Source: Pseudomonadota bacterium (GTDB taxonomy: Bacteria > Pseudomonadota > Gammaproteobacteria > Xanthomonadales > Xanthomonadaceae). Taken from it: DNA of 8,331 bases. Every line of letters begins with the position of its first letter. The stretch's first letter is position 1. Shown here in pieces: positions 1-6,028 of this stretch. Below the pieces are notes generated by a model. It was not told where the DNA came from, searched no databases, and saw only the letters and a list, made by a program, of their open reading frames with translations. The position numbers were made by a program, and so were the translations under genes. The stretch is from the NCBI GenBank assembly GCA_023425225.1, contig JAFADB010000018.1, forward strand, positions 1 to 8,331, written 5' to 3'.

Positions 1-275
1 CAGGCCTCGTCGCGCTCGGCCAGCTGGCCGTCCTGCAATGCCAGCGCCAGCAGCTCCAGCTCCTCGGCCACCATCGCCGGCGCCTGCAGTTCCACCATCC
101 GCAGCGTGCCCTGCACCTGGTGCAGATGGCCGGCGCACAGGCGCATGTGGTTGCCGTCGCCGGATTCGTCGACGAAGTACTCGATCTCGCTGCGCGCCTG
201 GCGCAAGGTCTCGTCCAGCTCGGGCTTCACCCAGCCCAGGGCGGCATGGCTGATTGCTTCACGCAACGCGCTCAT
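1..275 (-). CDS. chpA: ChpA/PilL hybrid chemotaxis histidine kinase, N-terminal fragment
   Basis: This is the first 91 codons of a gene that runs off the left edge. It starts MSALREAISHAALGWVKPEL and continues open to base 1. The segment around residues 49-62 (GHLHQVQGTLRMVE) closely resembles the start of P. aeruginosa ChpA/PilL, which I recall as carrying HQVQGTL at this place. ChpA is a very large cytoplasmic CheA-like kinase with several Hpt-type domains, a kinase core and a receiver. It phosphorylates PilG and PilH and so controls type IV pilus extension and retraction. This first domain is Hpt-like, but His52 is followed by Gln-Val-Gln-Gly instead of the usual x-Leu-Lys-Gly, so it may not be a phosphorylation site. 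The ATG at 275-273 is preceded by GGAGA at 286-282, a good ribosome binding site. The position last in a pilGHIJ operon supports the call. The remaining domains cannot be seen. Confidence 0.9.
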   Translation of the reverse strand, partial: MSALREAISHAALGWVKPELDETLRQARSEIEYFVDESGDGNHMRLCAGHLHQVQGTLRMVELQAPAMVAEELELLALALQDGQLAERDEA

Positions 276-379
276 GACAGTTCTCCGGTCGTGGCAGATC
301 CGCCCGTTGCCGGGCCCGGAATGCTCTGCGCTGACGTGTGGCGGTGCGTCATCTGTTGCTTCCTTTCGCGTCCGCTCAT
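272..379 (-). CDS. Possible small ORF bridging pilJ and chpA (leader or coupling peptide)
   Basis: The 103 bases between pilJ and chpA form one uninterrupted frame. Its first possible ATG (379-377) shares a base with the pilJ stop (TGATG). A second ATG (352-350) has a purine-rich AAAGGAAG ribosome binding site about 6-8 bases upstream. Both starts end at the same TGA (274-272), which overlaps the chpA ATG as ATGA. The product would be 35 or 26 residues; the shorter form begins MTHRHTSAQSIPGPATGG. It has no membrane segment, cysteine pair or family resemblance that I recognise. If translated, it would pass ribosomes from pilJ to chpA by termination-reinitiation. Long open frames are common by chance at this GC content, and chpA has its own ribosome binding site, so this may be noncoding spacer. 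The ribosome binding site and the two overlaps are seen directly; translation is inferred. Confidence 0.3.
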   Translation of the reverse strand: MSGRERKQQMTHRHTSAQSIPGPATGGSATTGELS

Positions 380-2415
380 CAAGCCGGGAGCTTGAAGTCG
401 GCGACCGAGCGGCGCAGGTCCGCGGCCAGCTGCGCCAGGTGGCCGATCGACTCGGCGGTCTGGCCGGCGCCCTGCGAGGTCTGGCCGGTGATCTGGCGGA
501 TCACGCCCATCGTGTAGGTGATGTCGGTGGCCGCCGCCGACTGCTGGTTGGCGGCGATCGAGATGTTCTTGATGAGGTTGTTCAGCGCATTGGACACGCG
601 CTCGATCTCGGTCAGCGCGGTGCCGGCGTCCTCGGCCAGGCGCGCACCGGAGACCACCTCGGCGGTGGTCTGCTCCATCGAGGTCACCGCCTCGTTGGTA
701 TCGGCCTGAATGGCCTGCACCAGGCCCTCGATGCGCTTGGTCGCGCCGGAGGTGCGCTCGGCCAGCCGCTGCACTTCGTCGGCCACCACCGCGAAACCGC
801 GGCCGGCCTCGCCGGCCGAGGCCGCCTGCACCGCGGCGTTGAGCGCCAGGATGTTGGTCTGCTCGGAAATGTCGTTGATCAGTTCCACGATCGAGCCGAT
901 CTCCTGCGAGGACTCGCCCAGGCGCTTGATGCGCTTGGAGGTCTCCTGGATCTGGTCGCGGATCTGGTCCATGCCCTGGATGGTCTCGCGCACCACGCCG
1001 GCGCCCTCGGCGGCGATGACCACCGAGCGCTGCGCCACTTCCGCCGATTCGGTGGAGTTGCGCGAGACCTGCTCGATGCTCGCCGCGATCTCGCTGATCC
1101 GCTCGGAGGCCGAATTGATCTCGCCGGCCTGGTGGCCGGCCGCCTCGGCCAGCTGCATGGCCGTGGCCTGGGTTTCCTGCGTGGACACCGCGACCTTGGC
1201 CGAGGTGTCGTTGATCGTGGTCACCAGGTGGCGCAGCTCGTCGACGGCGTAGTTGATGGCGTCGGCGATCGCGCCGGTCATGTCCTCGGTCACCGAAGCC
1301 TTCACCGTCAGGTCGCCTTCGCCGAGCGAGCTGATTTCGTCCAGCAGCCGCATGATCGCCTGCTGGTTGCGGCTGTTGAACTCGACCTGGGTCTGGTAGC
1401 GGATCTCCTGCTCGCGGGCGCGGCTGCGCACCGTGCTCCAGACGAAGCCGATGATCGACAGCAGCGACAGCACGCCCGACAGCACGCCCAGCCAGAAGTT
1501 GGGGAACAGGCGGGTATCGCGGGTGGAGCCGAATGCGGAGAACGCGTCGAACAGCTTGCGGCTGTCGTCGAGCATCTTGCCCGAACCGGTGGTCAGCGCC
1601 GCGGCCGATGACTGCGCGGCGAACAGGTTGCGCGAACTGGCCAGGATCGCGTCGACGTCCTGCTTCATCGTCGCCCACTGCTTCTGCGACTGCTCCAACG
1701 CGGCCAGTGCGGCGGCATTGCGCACCGCGGCGATGCCCAGTTCCTCGTTGCCGCCACGCAGGCCCTCGAGTACCTGGTTGAACACCACCGAGTCGCGCGC
1801 CAGCGCATCGCCGGCCGCCGCCGCGCCGGGACCACCGGCACGGATCTCGGTCACGCGCCGTGCCATGGTGCCGGCCAGCACCACCTGCTGCAGAGCGCTG
1901 TAGACCTGCGAGGCGGGCGCGCCGCCCGCACTCATCGCGCGCACCACCTCGTTGAGCTGCGCCTGCAGCTGCGGCACGTTGCCGGCAAAGCGGTCGGCAT
2001 TGCCGGCCAGCGCCAGCACCGCCGGTTCGCTCGCCACCACCTGCGCGGCGCTCTTGCTCAGCGGCGCCCAGGTGGCGGCCAGCTGCGATACCGCGCTGGA
2101 AACACCGGCCTCGCTGCCGAAGCGGCCCTGCAGGTCGTTGACCGTCGTGTCGATCCTGGCGCGCGTGGTCTTGAACGCGGCGAAGGCCTCGGCGTTGCCG
2201 GCCACCGCCTCGCGGCCCTGGTTGGCCAGCTGCTGCGACAGCACCTGTAGGTCCGCCGCACCGGTACTGGCGCCGGCCAGGCGACTGCCCTGCCAGGTGG
2301 CCACACCGGTGTTGGCGCCGAAGACGATCAGCGAAAGCGCCAGCAGGCCCAGCCAGAAGTTGGTTCCCACGCTGCCGAGCTTGCTGGCCTTGGGGGCGTC
2401 CGGAGCAGTACTCAT
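379..2415 (-). CDS. pilJ: PilJ, methyl-accepting transducer of the type IV pilus chemosensory system
   Basis: The 678-residue protein is the usual length for PilJ (about 680). It is an inner-membrane receptor that relays a signal, thought to come from pilin or surface contact, through PilI to the ChpA kinase. A first membrane helix lies at about residues 20-38 and a second at about 306-328, enclosing a largely helical periplasmic domain of about 265 residues. A HAMP-like linker follows, with the PilJ-type stretch [14 protein letters not shown] near 357-370. The conserved MCP signalling hairpin tip is at about 510-555 and includes [20 protein letters not shown] and [17 protein letters not shown]. 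The protein ends DFKLPA, as other PilJ proteins nearly do. The ATG at 2415-2413 has TGAGG upstream. The same NFWLG motif begins both membrane helices. No pilK methyltransferase gene follows. Large open frames on both strands across this gene are GC-driven shadows. Confidence 0.97.
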   Translation of the reverse strand: MSTAPDAPKASKLGSVGTNFWLGLLALSLIVFGANTGVATWQGSRLAGASTGAADLQVLSQQLANQGREAVAGNAEAFAAFKTTRARIDTTVNDLQGRFGSEAGVSSAVSQLAATWAPLSKSAAQVVASEPAVLALAGNADRFAGNVPQLQAQLNEVVRAMSAGGAPASQVYSALQQVVLAGTMARRVTEIRAGGPGAAAAGDALARDSVVFNQVLEGLRGGNEELGIAAVRNAAALAALEQSQKQWATMKQDVDAILASSRNLFAAQSSAAALTTGSGKMLDDSRKLFDAFSAFGSTRDTRLFPNFWLGVLSGVLSLLSIIGFVWSTVRSRAREQEIRYQTQVEFNSRNQQAIMRLLDEISSLGEGDLTVKASVTEDMTGAIADAINYAVDELRHLVTTINDTSAKVAVSTQETQATAMQLAEAAGHQAGEINSASERISEIAASIEQVSRNSTESAEVAQRSVVIAAEGAGVVRETIQGMDQIRDQIQETSKRIKRLGESSQEIGSIVELINDISEQTNILALNAAVQAASAGEAGRGFAVVADEVQRLAERTSGATKRIEGLVQAIQADTNEAVTSMEQTTAEVVSGARLAEDAGTALTEIERVSNALNNLIKNISIAANQQSAAATDITYTMGVIRQITGQTSQGAGQTAESIGHLAQLAADLRRSVADFKLPA

Positions 2416-2443
2416 CGTTGAACCTCAATACGTTGCAGGCCGC

Positions 2444-2974
2444 TCAGACGGCGGCGTGGCGGAACTCGGGGGTGCGCGACAGCAACGACAGGGAGAACAC
2501 CCCCCAGTCGAAGGCTTCGCCGCGGAAGGCGCGGTCGATGAAATGCGCATAGCGGCCCTGCGCCAGCGCATCGGGCGCCACTGCCTGCGACAGCTCGAAG
2601 CTGCGCTGGCCGTACATCTCGTCGATGGTCAGGGCGACGTCGCCGCCGCTCTGGCGCATGATCAGCACGCGCTGACCTTCCTGCAGCGCGGTGCGCTTGC
2701 CTTCCAGGAAGTGCTTCAGATCGACCACCGGGAACAGGTTGCCGCGCAGGTTGCCCACGCCCAGCAGCCACGGCTGCGCGCACGGCACCGGGGTGACCGG
2801 CGGCATCGGCACGATTTCCACCACTTCGCGGAAGTCGGACACCAGGTGGTGGCTGCCGACCCGGTAGCCCACGCCGCGCCACACGTCTTCGGCGAACTGC
2901 CGCTCCGGCAGTTGCACCGCATGCGCCAGGCTGCGCTGCTCGTAGGCCTCGAGGATGTCGAACGGCGAGCGCAT
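2444..2974 (-). CDS. pilI: PilI, CheW-like adaptor protein
   Basis: The 176-residue cytoplasmic protein has a single CheW domain from about residue 33 to 165. The family hallmark GVGNLRGNLFPVVDL is at about 72-86. PilI is the scaffold that links the PilJ receptor to the ChpA kinase in the Pil-Chp array. The first 30 residues are a short extension before the CheW fold (MRSPFDILEAYEQRSLAHAV), as in other PilI proteins. The ATG (2974-2972) shares one base with the pilH stop (TGATG). The only ribosome binding site is a weak GGTGGG inside the end of pilH, so translation is probably coupled to pilH. A 28-bp gap follows before pilJ. Nothing appears broken or unusual in length. Confidence 0.95.
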   Translation of the reverse strand: MRSPFDILEAYEQRSLAHAVQLPERQFAEDVWRGVGYRVGSHHLVSDFREVVEIVPMPPVTPVPCAQPWLLGVGNLRGNLFPVVDLKHFLEGKRTALQEGQRVLIMRQSGGDVALTIDEMYGQRSFELSQAVAPDALAQGRYAHFIDRAFRGEAFDWGVFSLSLLSRTPEFRHAAV

Positions 2975-3336
2975 CAGCCCACCAGCGCCTGGATGCGGGA
3001 CATCAGCTCGTCCTCGCGCGGCGGCTTGACGATGTAGTCGGTCGCGCCCTGGCGCAGGCCCCAGGCCTTGTCGGTCTCCATGCCCTTGGTGCTGACGATC
3101 AGCACCGGGATGGCGCGGGTGGATTCATCGCGCGACAGCGCACGGGTGGCCTGGAAGCCGCTCATGCCCGGCAGCACCACGTCCATCAGGATCAGCGCCG
3201 GCGCCTGGCTCCGGGCGATCTCCAGCCCGTCCTCGGCATTGTCGACGGCCACCACCTCGTGGCCAGCCTTTTCCAGCCATTGGGTGAACACCGCCCGGTC
3301 GGTCGGTGAGTCCTCGATCAACAGGATACGAGCCAT
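2974..3336 (-). CDS. pilH: PilH, CheY-like response regulator
   Basis: This is a stand-alone receiver domain of 120 residues with no output domain. The acidic pocket is Glu8-Asp9, the phospho-acceptor is Asp52 (LILMDVVLPGMSG), the switch hydroxyl is Ser82 (VLIVSTKG) and the conserved lysine is Lys104 (YIVKPP). All catalytic positions are therefore present, and the protein should accept phosphate from ChpA. In P. aeruginosa PilH opposes PilG, favouring pilus retraction or acting as a phosphate sink. The assignment as PilH rather than PilG rests on gene order (second in the operon), the short N-terminus and sequence resemblance to PilH (MARILxxxDSPT, GFQATR, ETDKxWGxRQGAxDY). The start has a TAAGG ribosome binding site about 6 bases upstream, in the 18-bp gap after pilG. 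The stop overlaps the pilI start by one base. Confidence 0.95.
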   Translation of the reverse strand: MARILLIEDSPTDRAVFTQWLEKAGHEVVAVDNAEDGLEIARSQAPALILMDVVLPGMSGFQATRALSRDESTRAIPVLIVSTKGMETDKAWGLRQGATDYIVKPPREDELMSRIQALVG

Positions 3337-3354
3337 GTTTGCCTTACCCCCTGG

Positions 3355-3756
3355 TCAGGCGTTGACGTAGGTGCGGATTGCGTCCAGCAGTTCTTCGCGG
3401 GTGAACGGTTTGGTCAGGTACTGCTCGGAACCGACGATGCGGCCGCGCGCCTTGTCGAACAGGCCGTCCTTGGAGGACAGCATGATCACCGGCGTCGACT
3501 TGAAACTGCGGTTGCCCTTGATCAACGCGCAGGTCTGATAGCCATCCAGGCGCGGCATCATGATGTCGACGAAGATGATCTGCGGATGCTGGTCGGCGAT
3601 CTTGGCCAGCGCCTCGAAGCCGTCGGTGGCGGTGACCACCTCGCAGCCCTCGCGCTTGAGCAACGTTTCGGCCGTGCGCCGGATGGTCTTCGAGTCGTCG
3701 ATGACCATCACCTTGAGCCCTGCAAGCTCCCCGCCTGCAGCAATATTTTCAGCCAT
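3355..3756 (-). CDS. pilG: PilG, CheY-like response regulator
   Basis: This 133-residue single receiver domain is the first gene of the operon. The acidic pair is Asp20-Asp21 (VMVIDDSKTIRRTAE), the phospho-acceptor is Asp64 (IIFVDIMMPRLDGYQTC), the switch residue is Ser94 (VIMLSSKDG) and the conserved lysine is Lys116 (YLTKPFTREEL). A roughly 12-residue N-terminal extension precedes the receiver, as in known PilG proteins. Phosphorylated PilG promotes pilus extension and feeds into cAMP or motor control at the cell pole; this is known from P. aeruginosa and is transferred here by homology. The ATG (3756-3754) is preceded by GGGGA about 8 bases upstream. A TTGACA/TATACA promoter candidate lies 58-88 bases upstream and would drive the whole pilGHIJ-chpA unit. 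Confidence 0.96.
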   Translation of the reverse strand: MAENIAAGGELAGLKVMVIDDSKTIRRTAETLLKREGCEVVTATDGFEALAKIADQHPQIIFVDIMMPRLDGYQTCALIKGNRSFKSTPVIMLSSKDGLFDKARGRIVGSEQYLTKPFTREELLDAIRTYVNA

Positions 3757-3813
3757 TCAGATTTCCCCGGGCGCGCGACGCTTCATCAATGCCGGCGTTG
3801 CTGCGAAAGTGCA

Positions 3814-3844
3814 TGTATACCTCAAAATCGTCGGCAGCTGTCAA
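3814..3844 (-). promoter_or_regulatory. Candidate sigma-70-type promoter for pilG operon
   Basis: Read on the minus strand, a perfect TTGACA (-35, bases 3844-3839) is followed by TATACA (-10, bases 3819-3814). The spacer is 19 bases, slightly longer than the optimal 17, and the -10 matches consensus at 4 of 6 positions. Transcription would begin near 3806, leaving an untranslated leader of about 50 bases before the pilG ATG. The stretch around the -10 is AT-rich for this genome. The motif match is seen directly; activity is inferred. Confidence 0.5.
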
Positions 3845-3928
3845 GCGCCTCCGCCGCAGGCTGGTACCCCGCGGCATGAGCGCGAACCAGTTCCCACTTT
3901 TGCGCAACCATGGCGCCTGCAGCCGACG

Positions 3929-3947
3929 CGGGAAGCGCCTTTTCCCG
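3929..3947. repeat. Short inverted repeat, possible operator
   Basis: CGGGAA (3929-3934) and TTCCCG (3942-3947) form a perfect 6-bp dyad around a 7-base centre. It lies upstream of the pilG promoter candidate and about 130 bases before gshB. It could be an operator for a dimeric regulator or a weak hairpin. Dyads of this size occur by chance in GC-rich DNA, so the call is tentative. Confidence 0.25.
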
Positions 3948-4079
3948 AAGCCGCAAACAGCCACCAGCCACCGGAAACGACGCCATTATTTTGACGTCGC
4001 GCAGCCGCCGCGCGAGCGCGCCGCTGGGAGAAGCCCGGCGCAGCGGCTAACATCGCCGCCAGCCCCACAGGTACCGCCC

Positions 4080-5045
4080 ATGTCGTCCCAGACCGCACAG
4101 CTCGACGTCATCGTGGTGATGGATCCCATCGACCACATCAAGATCGCCAAGGACACCACGTTCGCCATGCTGCTCGAAGCGCAGCGGCGCGGCCACCGGC
4201 TGCATTACGTGCGCCCGGGCGGGCTGGCGTTGCGCGGCGGCACCGCGGTGGCCACGGCCGCGCCGCTGCAGGTGCGCGACGACAAGGCCGGCTGGTTCGA
4301 GCTGGGCGACTTTTCCGAACTGGCGTTCGGCCCCGGCCAGGTGGTGCTGATGCGCAAGGACCCGCCGTTCGACGGCGAGTTCCTCTACGACACCCAGATC
4401 CTCACCGTGGCGCAGAACGCCGGCGCGCAGGTGGTCAACGATCCGCAGGGGCTGCGCGACTTCAACGAGAAGCTGGCCGCGCTGCTGTTCCCGCAGTGCT
4501 GCCCGCCGACCCTGGTCAGCCGTGACGCCGCCGCGCTGAAGGCCTTCGTGCACGAGCACGGCCAGGCGGTGCTCAAGCCACTGGACGGCATGGGCGGGCG
4601 CTCGATCTTCCGCAGCGGCGCCAGCGACCCCAACCTCAACGTGATCCTGGAGACACTGACCGACGGCGGCCACAAGCTGGCGCTGGCGCAGCGCTTCATC
4701 CCCGACATCAGCGCCGGCGACAAGCGCATCCTGCTGATCGACGGCGTGCCGGTGGACTACTGCCTGGCGCGCATTCCGCAGGGCGACGAGTTCCGCGGCA
4801 ACCTGGCCGCCGGCGGCCGCGGCGAAGGCCGTCCGCTGTCCGGGCGCGACCGCTGGATCGCCGCCCAGGTCGGCCCGGAGATGAAGCGGCGCGGCATGCG
4901 CTTCGTCGGCCTGGACGTGATCGGCGACTACCTGACCGAAGTCAACGTCACCAGCCCCACCTGCGCGCGCGAGCTCGACGCGCAGTTCGGCATCAACATC
5001 GCCGGGCTGCTGTTCGACGCCATCGAGGCCGGCCCGGCCCGATGA
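4080..5045 (+). CDS. gshB: Glutathione synthetase
   Basis: The 321-residue cytoplasmic enzyme is close to E. coli GshB (316). It joins gamma-glutamylcysteine and glycine with ATP to make glutathione, the second step of the pathway. The N-terminal domain begins near DVIVVMDPIDHIKIAKDTTF. ATP-grasp landmarks follow in order: MRKDPPFD (91-98), KPLDGMGG (166-173), RIPQG (231-235), the glycine-rich NLAAGGRGE (241-249) and the metal-binding EVNVTSPT (287-294). All are intact. I chose the ATG at 4080 because the following residues align with the start of other GshB proteins and an AGGT lies about 8 bases upstream. The ribosome binding site is weak. The frame stays open to 3789, but the added residues look noncoding. 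The stop overlaps the next gene as ATGA, so the tonB-like gene is probably coupled to this one. Confidence 0.97.
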   Translation: MSSQTAQLDVIVVMDPIDHIKIAKDTTFAMLLEAQRRGHRLHYVRPGGLALRGGTAVATAAPLQVRDDKAGWFELGDFSELAFGPGQVVLMRKDPPFDGEFLYDTQILTVAQNAGAQVVNDPQGLRDFNEKLAALLFPQCCPPTLVSRDAAALKAFVHEHGQAVLKPLDGMGGRSIFRSGASDPNLNVILETLTDGGHKLALAQRFIPDISAGDKRILLIDGVPVDYCLARIPQGDEFRGNLAAGGRGEGRPLSGRDRWIAAQVGPEMKRRGMRFVGLDVIGDYLTEVNVTSPTCARELDAQFGINIAGLLFDAIEAGPAR

Positions 5046-5920
5046 GCGCCACCGCCCCTGCCGCTCCCCGCGCCGGCGAGGACCAGCGCCTGGTCGCCAC
5101 GCTGGTGCTGTCGGTCATCGTCCACGCACTGCTGATCCTGGGCGTGGGCTTCGCGATCAAGGGGCGGGCGCCGCTGGTGCCGACGCTGGACGTGATCTTC
5201 AGCCAGACCAGCACGCCGCTCACGCCGAAGCAGGCCGACTTCCTCGCCCAGGCCAACCAGCAGGGCGGCGGCGAACACGACAAGGCCCAGCGTCCGCGCG
5301 ACAGCCAGCCCGGGGTGGTGCCGCAGCCGCGGCAGGGCCTGGCGCCGGAGCAGCTGCGCGCGCAGACCGCCGCGCCGGCACCGGCACCACAGGCGCGCGT
5401 GATCTCCAGCCCGCGCGGCGAGGACGCCCTGCCGCAGGCGCGGCCGCAGCCGCGGGTCGATACGTCGAATCTGCCGCCCGATGCCGCCCGCGAGCAGCGC
5501 GACGCGGAGATGGCACGGCTGGCGGCCGAGGTGCACCTGCGCTCGGAGCAGTACGCCAAGCGCCCGAACCGCAAGTTCGTCTCCGCCAGCACCCGCGAAT
5601 ACGCCTATGCCAACTACCTGCGCGGCTGGGTGGACCGCGCCGAGCGGGTCGGCAACCTCAACTATCCCGACGAGGCGCGCCGCCGCCGGCTCGGCGGCCA
5701 GGTGGTGATCACCGTCGGCGTGCGCCGCGACGGCAGCGTGGAAAGCGCGCGCATCCTGCGCTCGAGCGGCACGCCGCTGCTCGATTCCACCGCGCTGCGG
5801 ATCGTGCAGCTGGCGCAGCCGTTCCCGCCGCTGCCCAGGACCGAGGACGACATCGACATCCTGCAGGTCACCCGCACCTGGGTATTCCTGCCCGGCGGCG
5901 AGCTGCGCGACGACCGCTGA
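5042..5920 (+). CDS. TonB-family energy transducer (TonB3-like)
   Basis: This 292-residue protein has TonB architecture. A short cytoplasmic start is followed by one membrane helix at about residues 17-39 carrying the S-x3-H signature (Ser24, His28; SVIVHALLI), which in E. coli TonB contacts ExbB-ExbD. Next is a proline- and glutamine-rich periplasmic spacer at about 84-147 (APAPAPQ and similar), then a charged helical stretch at about 147-180. A C-terminal TonB domain occupies about 205-288, with the typical NYPDEARRRRLGGQVVITV, DGSVESARILRSSG and PFPPLP motifs. Such proteins transmit proton-motive force to the outer membrane. No exbB or exbD is adjacent. Its position after gshB and opposite pilG matches P. 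aeruginosa tonB3 (PA0406), which is required for twitching motility, so a role in pilus assembly is plausible. A role with an ordinary TonB-dependent receptor is the alternative. Confidence 0.9.
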   Translation: MSATAPAAPRAGEDQRLVATLVLSVIVHALLILGVGFAIKGRAPLVPTLDVIFSQTSTPLTPKQADFLAQANQQGGGEHDKAQRPRDSQPGVVPQPRQGLAPEQLRAQTAAPAPAPQARVISSPRGEDALPQARPQPRVDTSNLPPDAAREQRDAEMARLAAEVHLRSEQYAKRPNRKFVSASTREYAYANYLRGWVDRAERVGNLNYPDEARRRRLGGQVVITVGVRRDGSVESARILRSSGTPLLDSTALRIVQLAQPFPPLPRTEDDIDILQVTRTWVFLPGGELRDDR

Positions 5921-5946
5921 GGGCGGGTCGGGGGAACTGGACCGGA

Positions 5947-5963
5947 CCGGAAGCGCATTCCGG
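5947..5963. terminator. Possible bidirectional terminator hairpin
   Basis: CCGGAA (5947-5952) pairs perfectly with TTCCGG (5958-5963) across a 5-base loop. The position between convergent genes suits a shared terminator. There is no U-tract on either side, so it would be weak, factor-assisted, or only a 3'-end stabilising stem. Confidence 0.3.
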
Positions 5964-6010
5964 AGGTCGATTGGACGCGTCCGTCTGCCGCCTCGCCCCG
6001 CCCGTCGATC

Positions 6011-6028
6011 CCGGCACCGGCCTGCCGG
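6011..6028. terminator. Possible hairpin directly after the tsaB stop
   Basis: CCGGCA (6011-6016) pairs with TGCCGG (6023-6028) around a 6-base loop. On the minus strand it starts at the first base after the tsaB stop codon. On the plus strand it is followed by CTATTT, a poor T-rich tail. It may protect the tsaB 3' end or stop readthrough from the tonB-like gene. Confidence 0.28.

Larger units (their letters stand above)
3757..4079. other. Divergent intergenic control region between pilG and gshB
   Basis: These 323 bases separate the two divergent operons. On the minus strand, toward pilG, there is a sigma-70-like promoter candidate (listed separately) and a weaker sigma-54-like GG-N10-GC match at 3903-3918. 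An inverted repeat CGGGAA-N7-TTCCCG is at 3929-3947. Facing gshB, the only AT-rich patch is CATTATTTTGACG at 3984-3996, which could hold a -10 element but has no recognisable -35 upstream. The frame of gshB stays open upstream to 3789, giving a possible 97-residue extension. Its composition is arginine- and proline-rich and unlike GshB, so I treat it as noncoding. I see no RNA gene or convincing small gene here. Confidence 0.7.
5921..6028. other. Convergent intergenic region with multiple inverted repeats
   Basis: These 108 bases lie between the tail-to-tail tonB-like and tsaB genes. They hold two hairpins listed separately and a perfect palindrome GGACGCGTCC (5973-5982). GGGCGGG directly after the tonB stop (5921-5927) is complementary to CCCGCCC (5997-6003) and could close a larger fold. 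None of these is followed by a strong T run on either strand, so a classic intrinsic terminator is not evident. Confidence 0.6.

Noticed and set aside
106..1611. 501-codon open frame on the plus strand, antisense to pilJ
   Set aside because: Its product is dominated by Gly, Leu, His, Asp and Arg with no domain. This is the usual shadow of a GC-rich gene, and pilJ on the other strand is unmistakable.
380..2428. Long alternative minus-strand frame running through pilJ and continuing into the small ORF
   Set aside because: The portion over pilJ is a low-complexity Arg/Gly/Ala shadow. Only the last 35 codons beyond pilJ deserved separate mention.
1952..3037. 361-codon plus-strand open frame antisense to pilJ and pilI
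   Set aside because: It crosses the boundary of two solid genes on the opposite strand and shows no recognisable motif or ribosome binding site.
3749..3964. 71-codon minus-strand frame just before and into pilG
   Set aside because: It covers the pilG promoter candidate and ribosome binding site, has no motif, and ends inside pilG. It is best explained as noncoding leader.
3984..3996. CATTATTTTGACG as a gshB promoter
   Set aside because: It is the only AT-rich patch, but there is no -35 element at a suitable distance, and the TTGACG inside it lacks a downstream -10.
3789..4079. 97-residue N-terminal extension of GshB
   Set aside because: The added residues are rich in Arg and Pro, and homologues begin at the DVIVVMDP segment. 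The ATG at 4080 gives the normal family length.
4047..4673. 208-codon minus-strand frame antisense to gshB
   Set aside because: It is a His/Val/Leu/Gly-rich shadow of a well-supported ATP-grasp gene.
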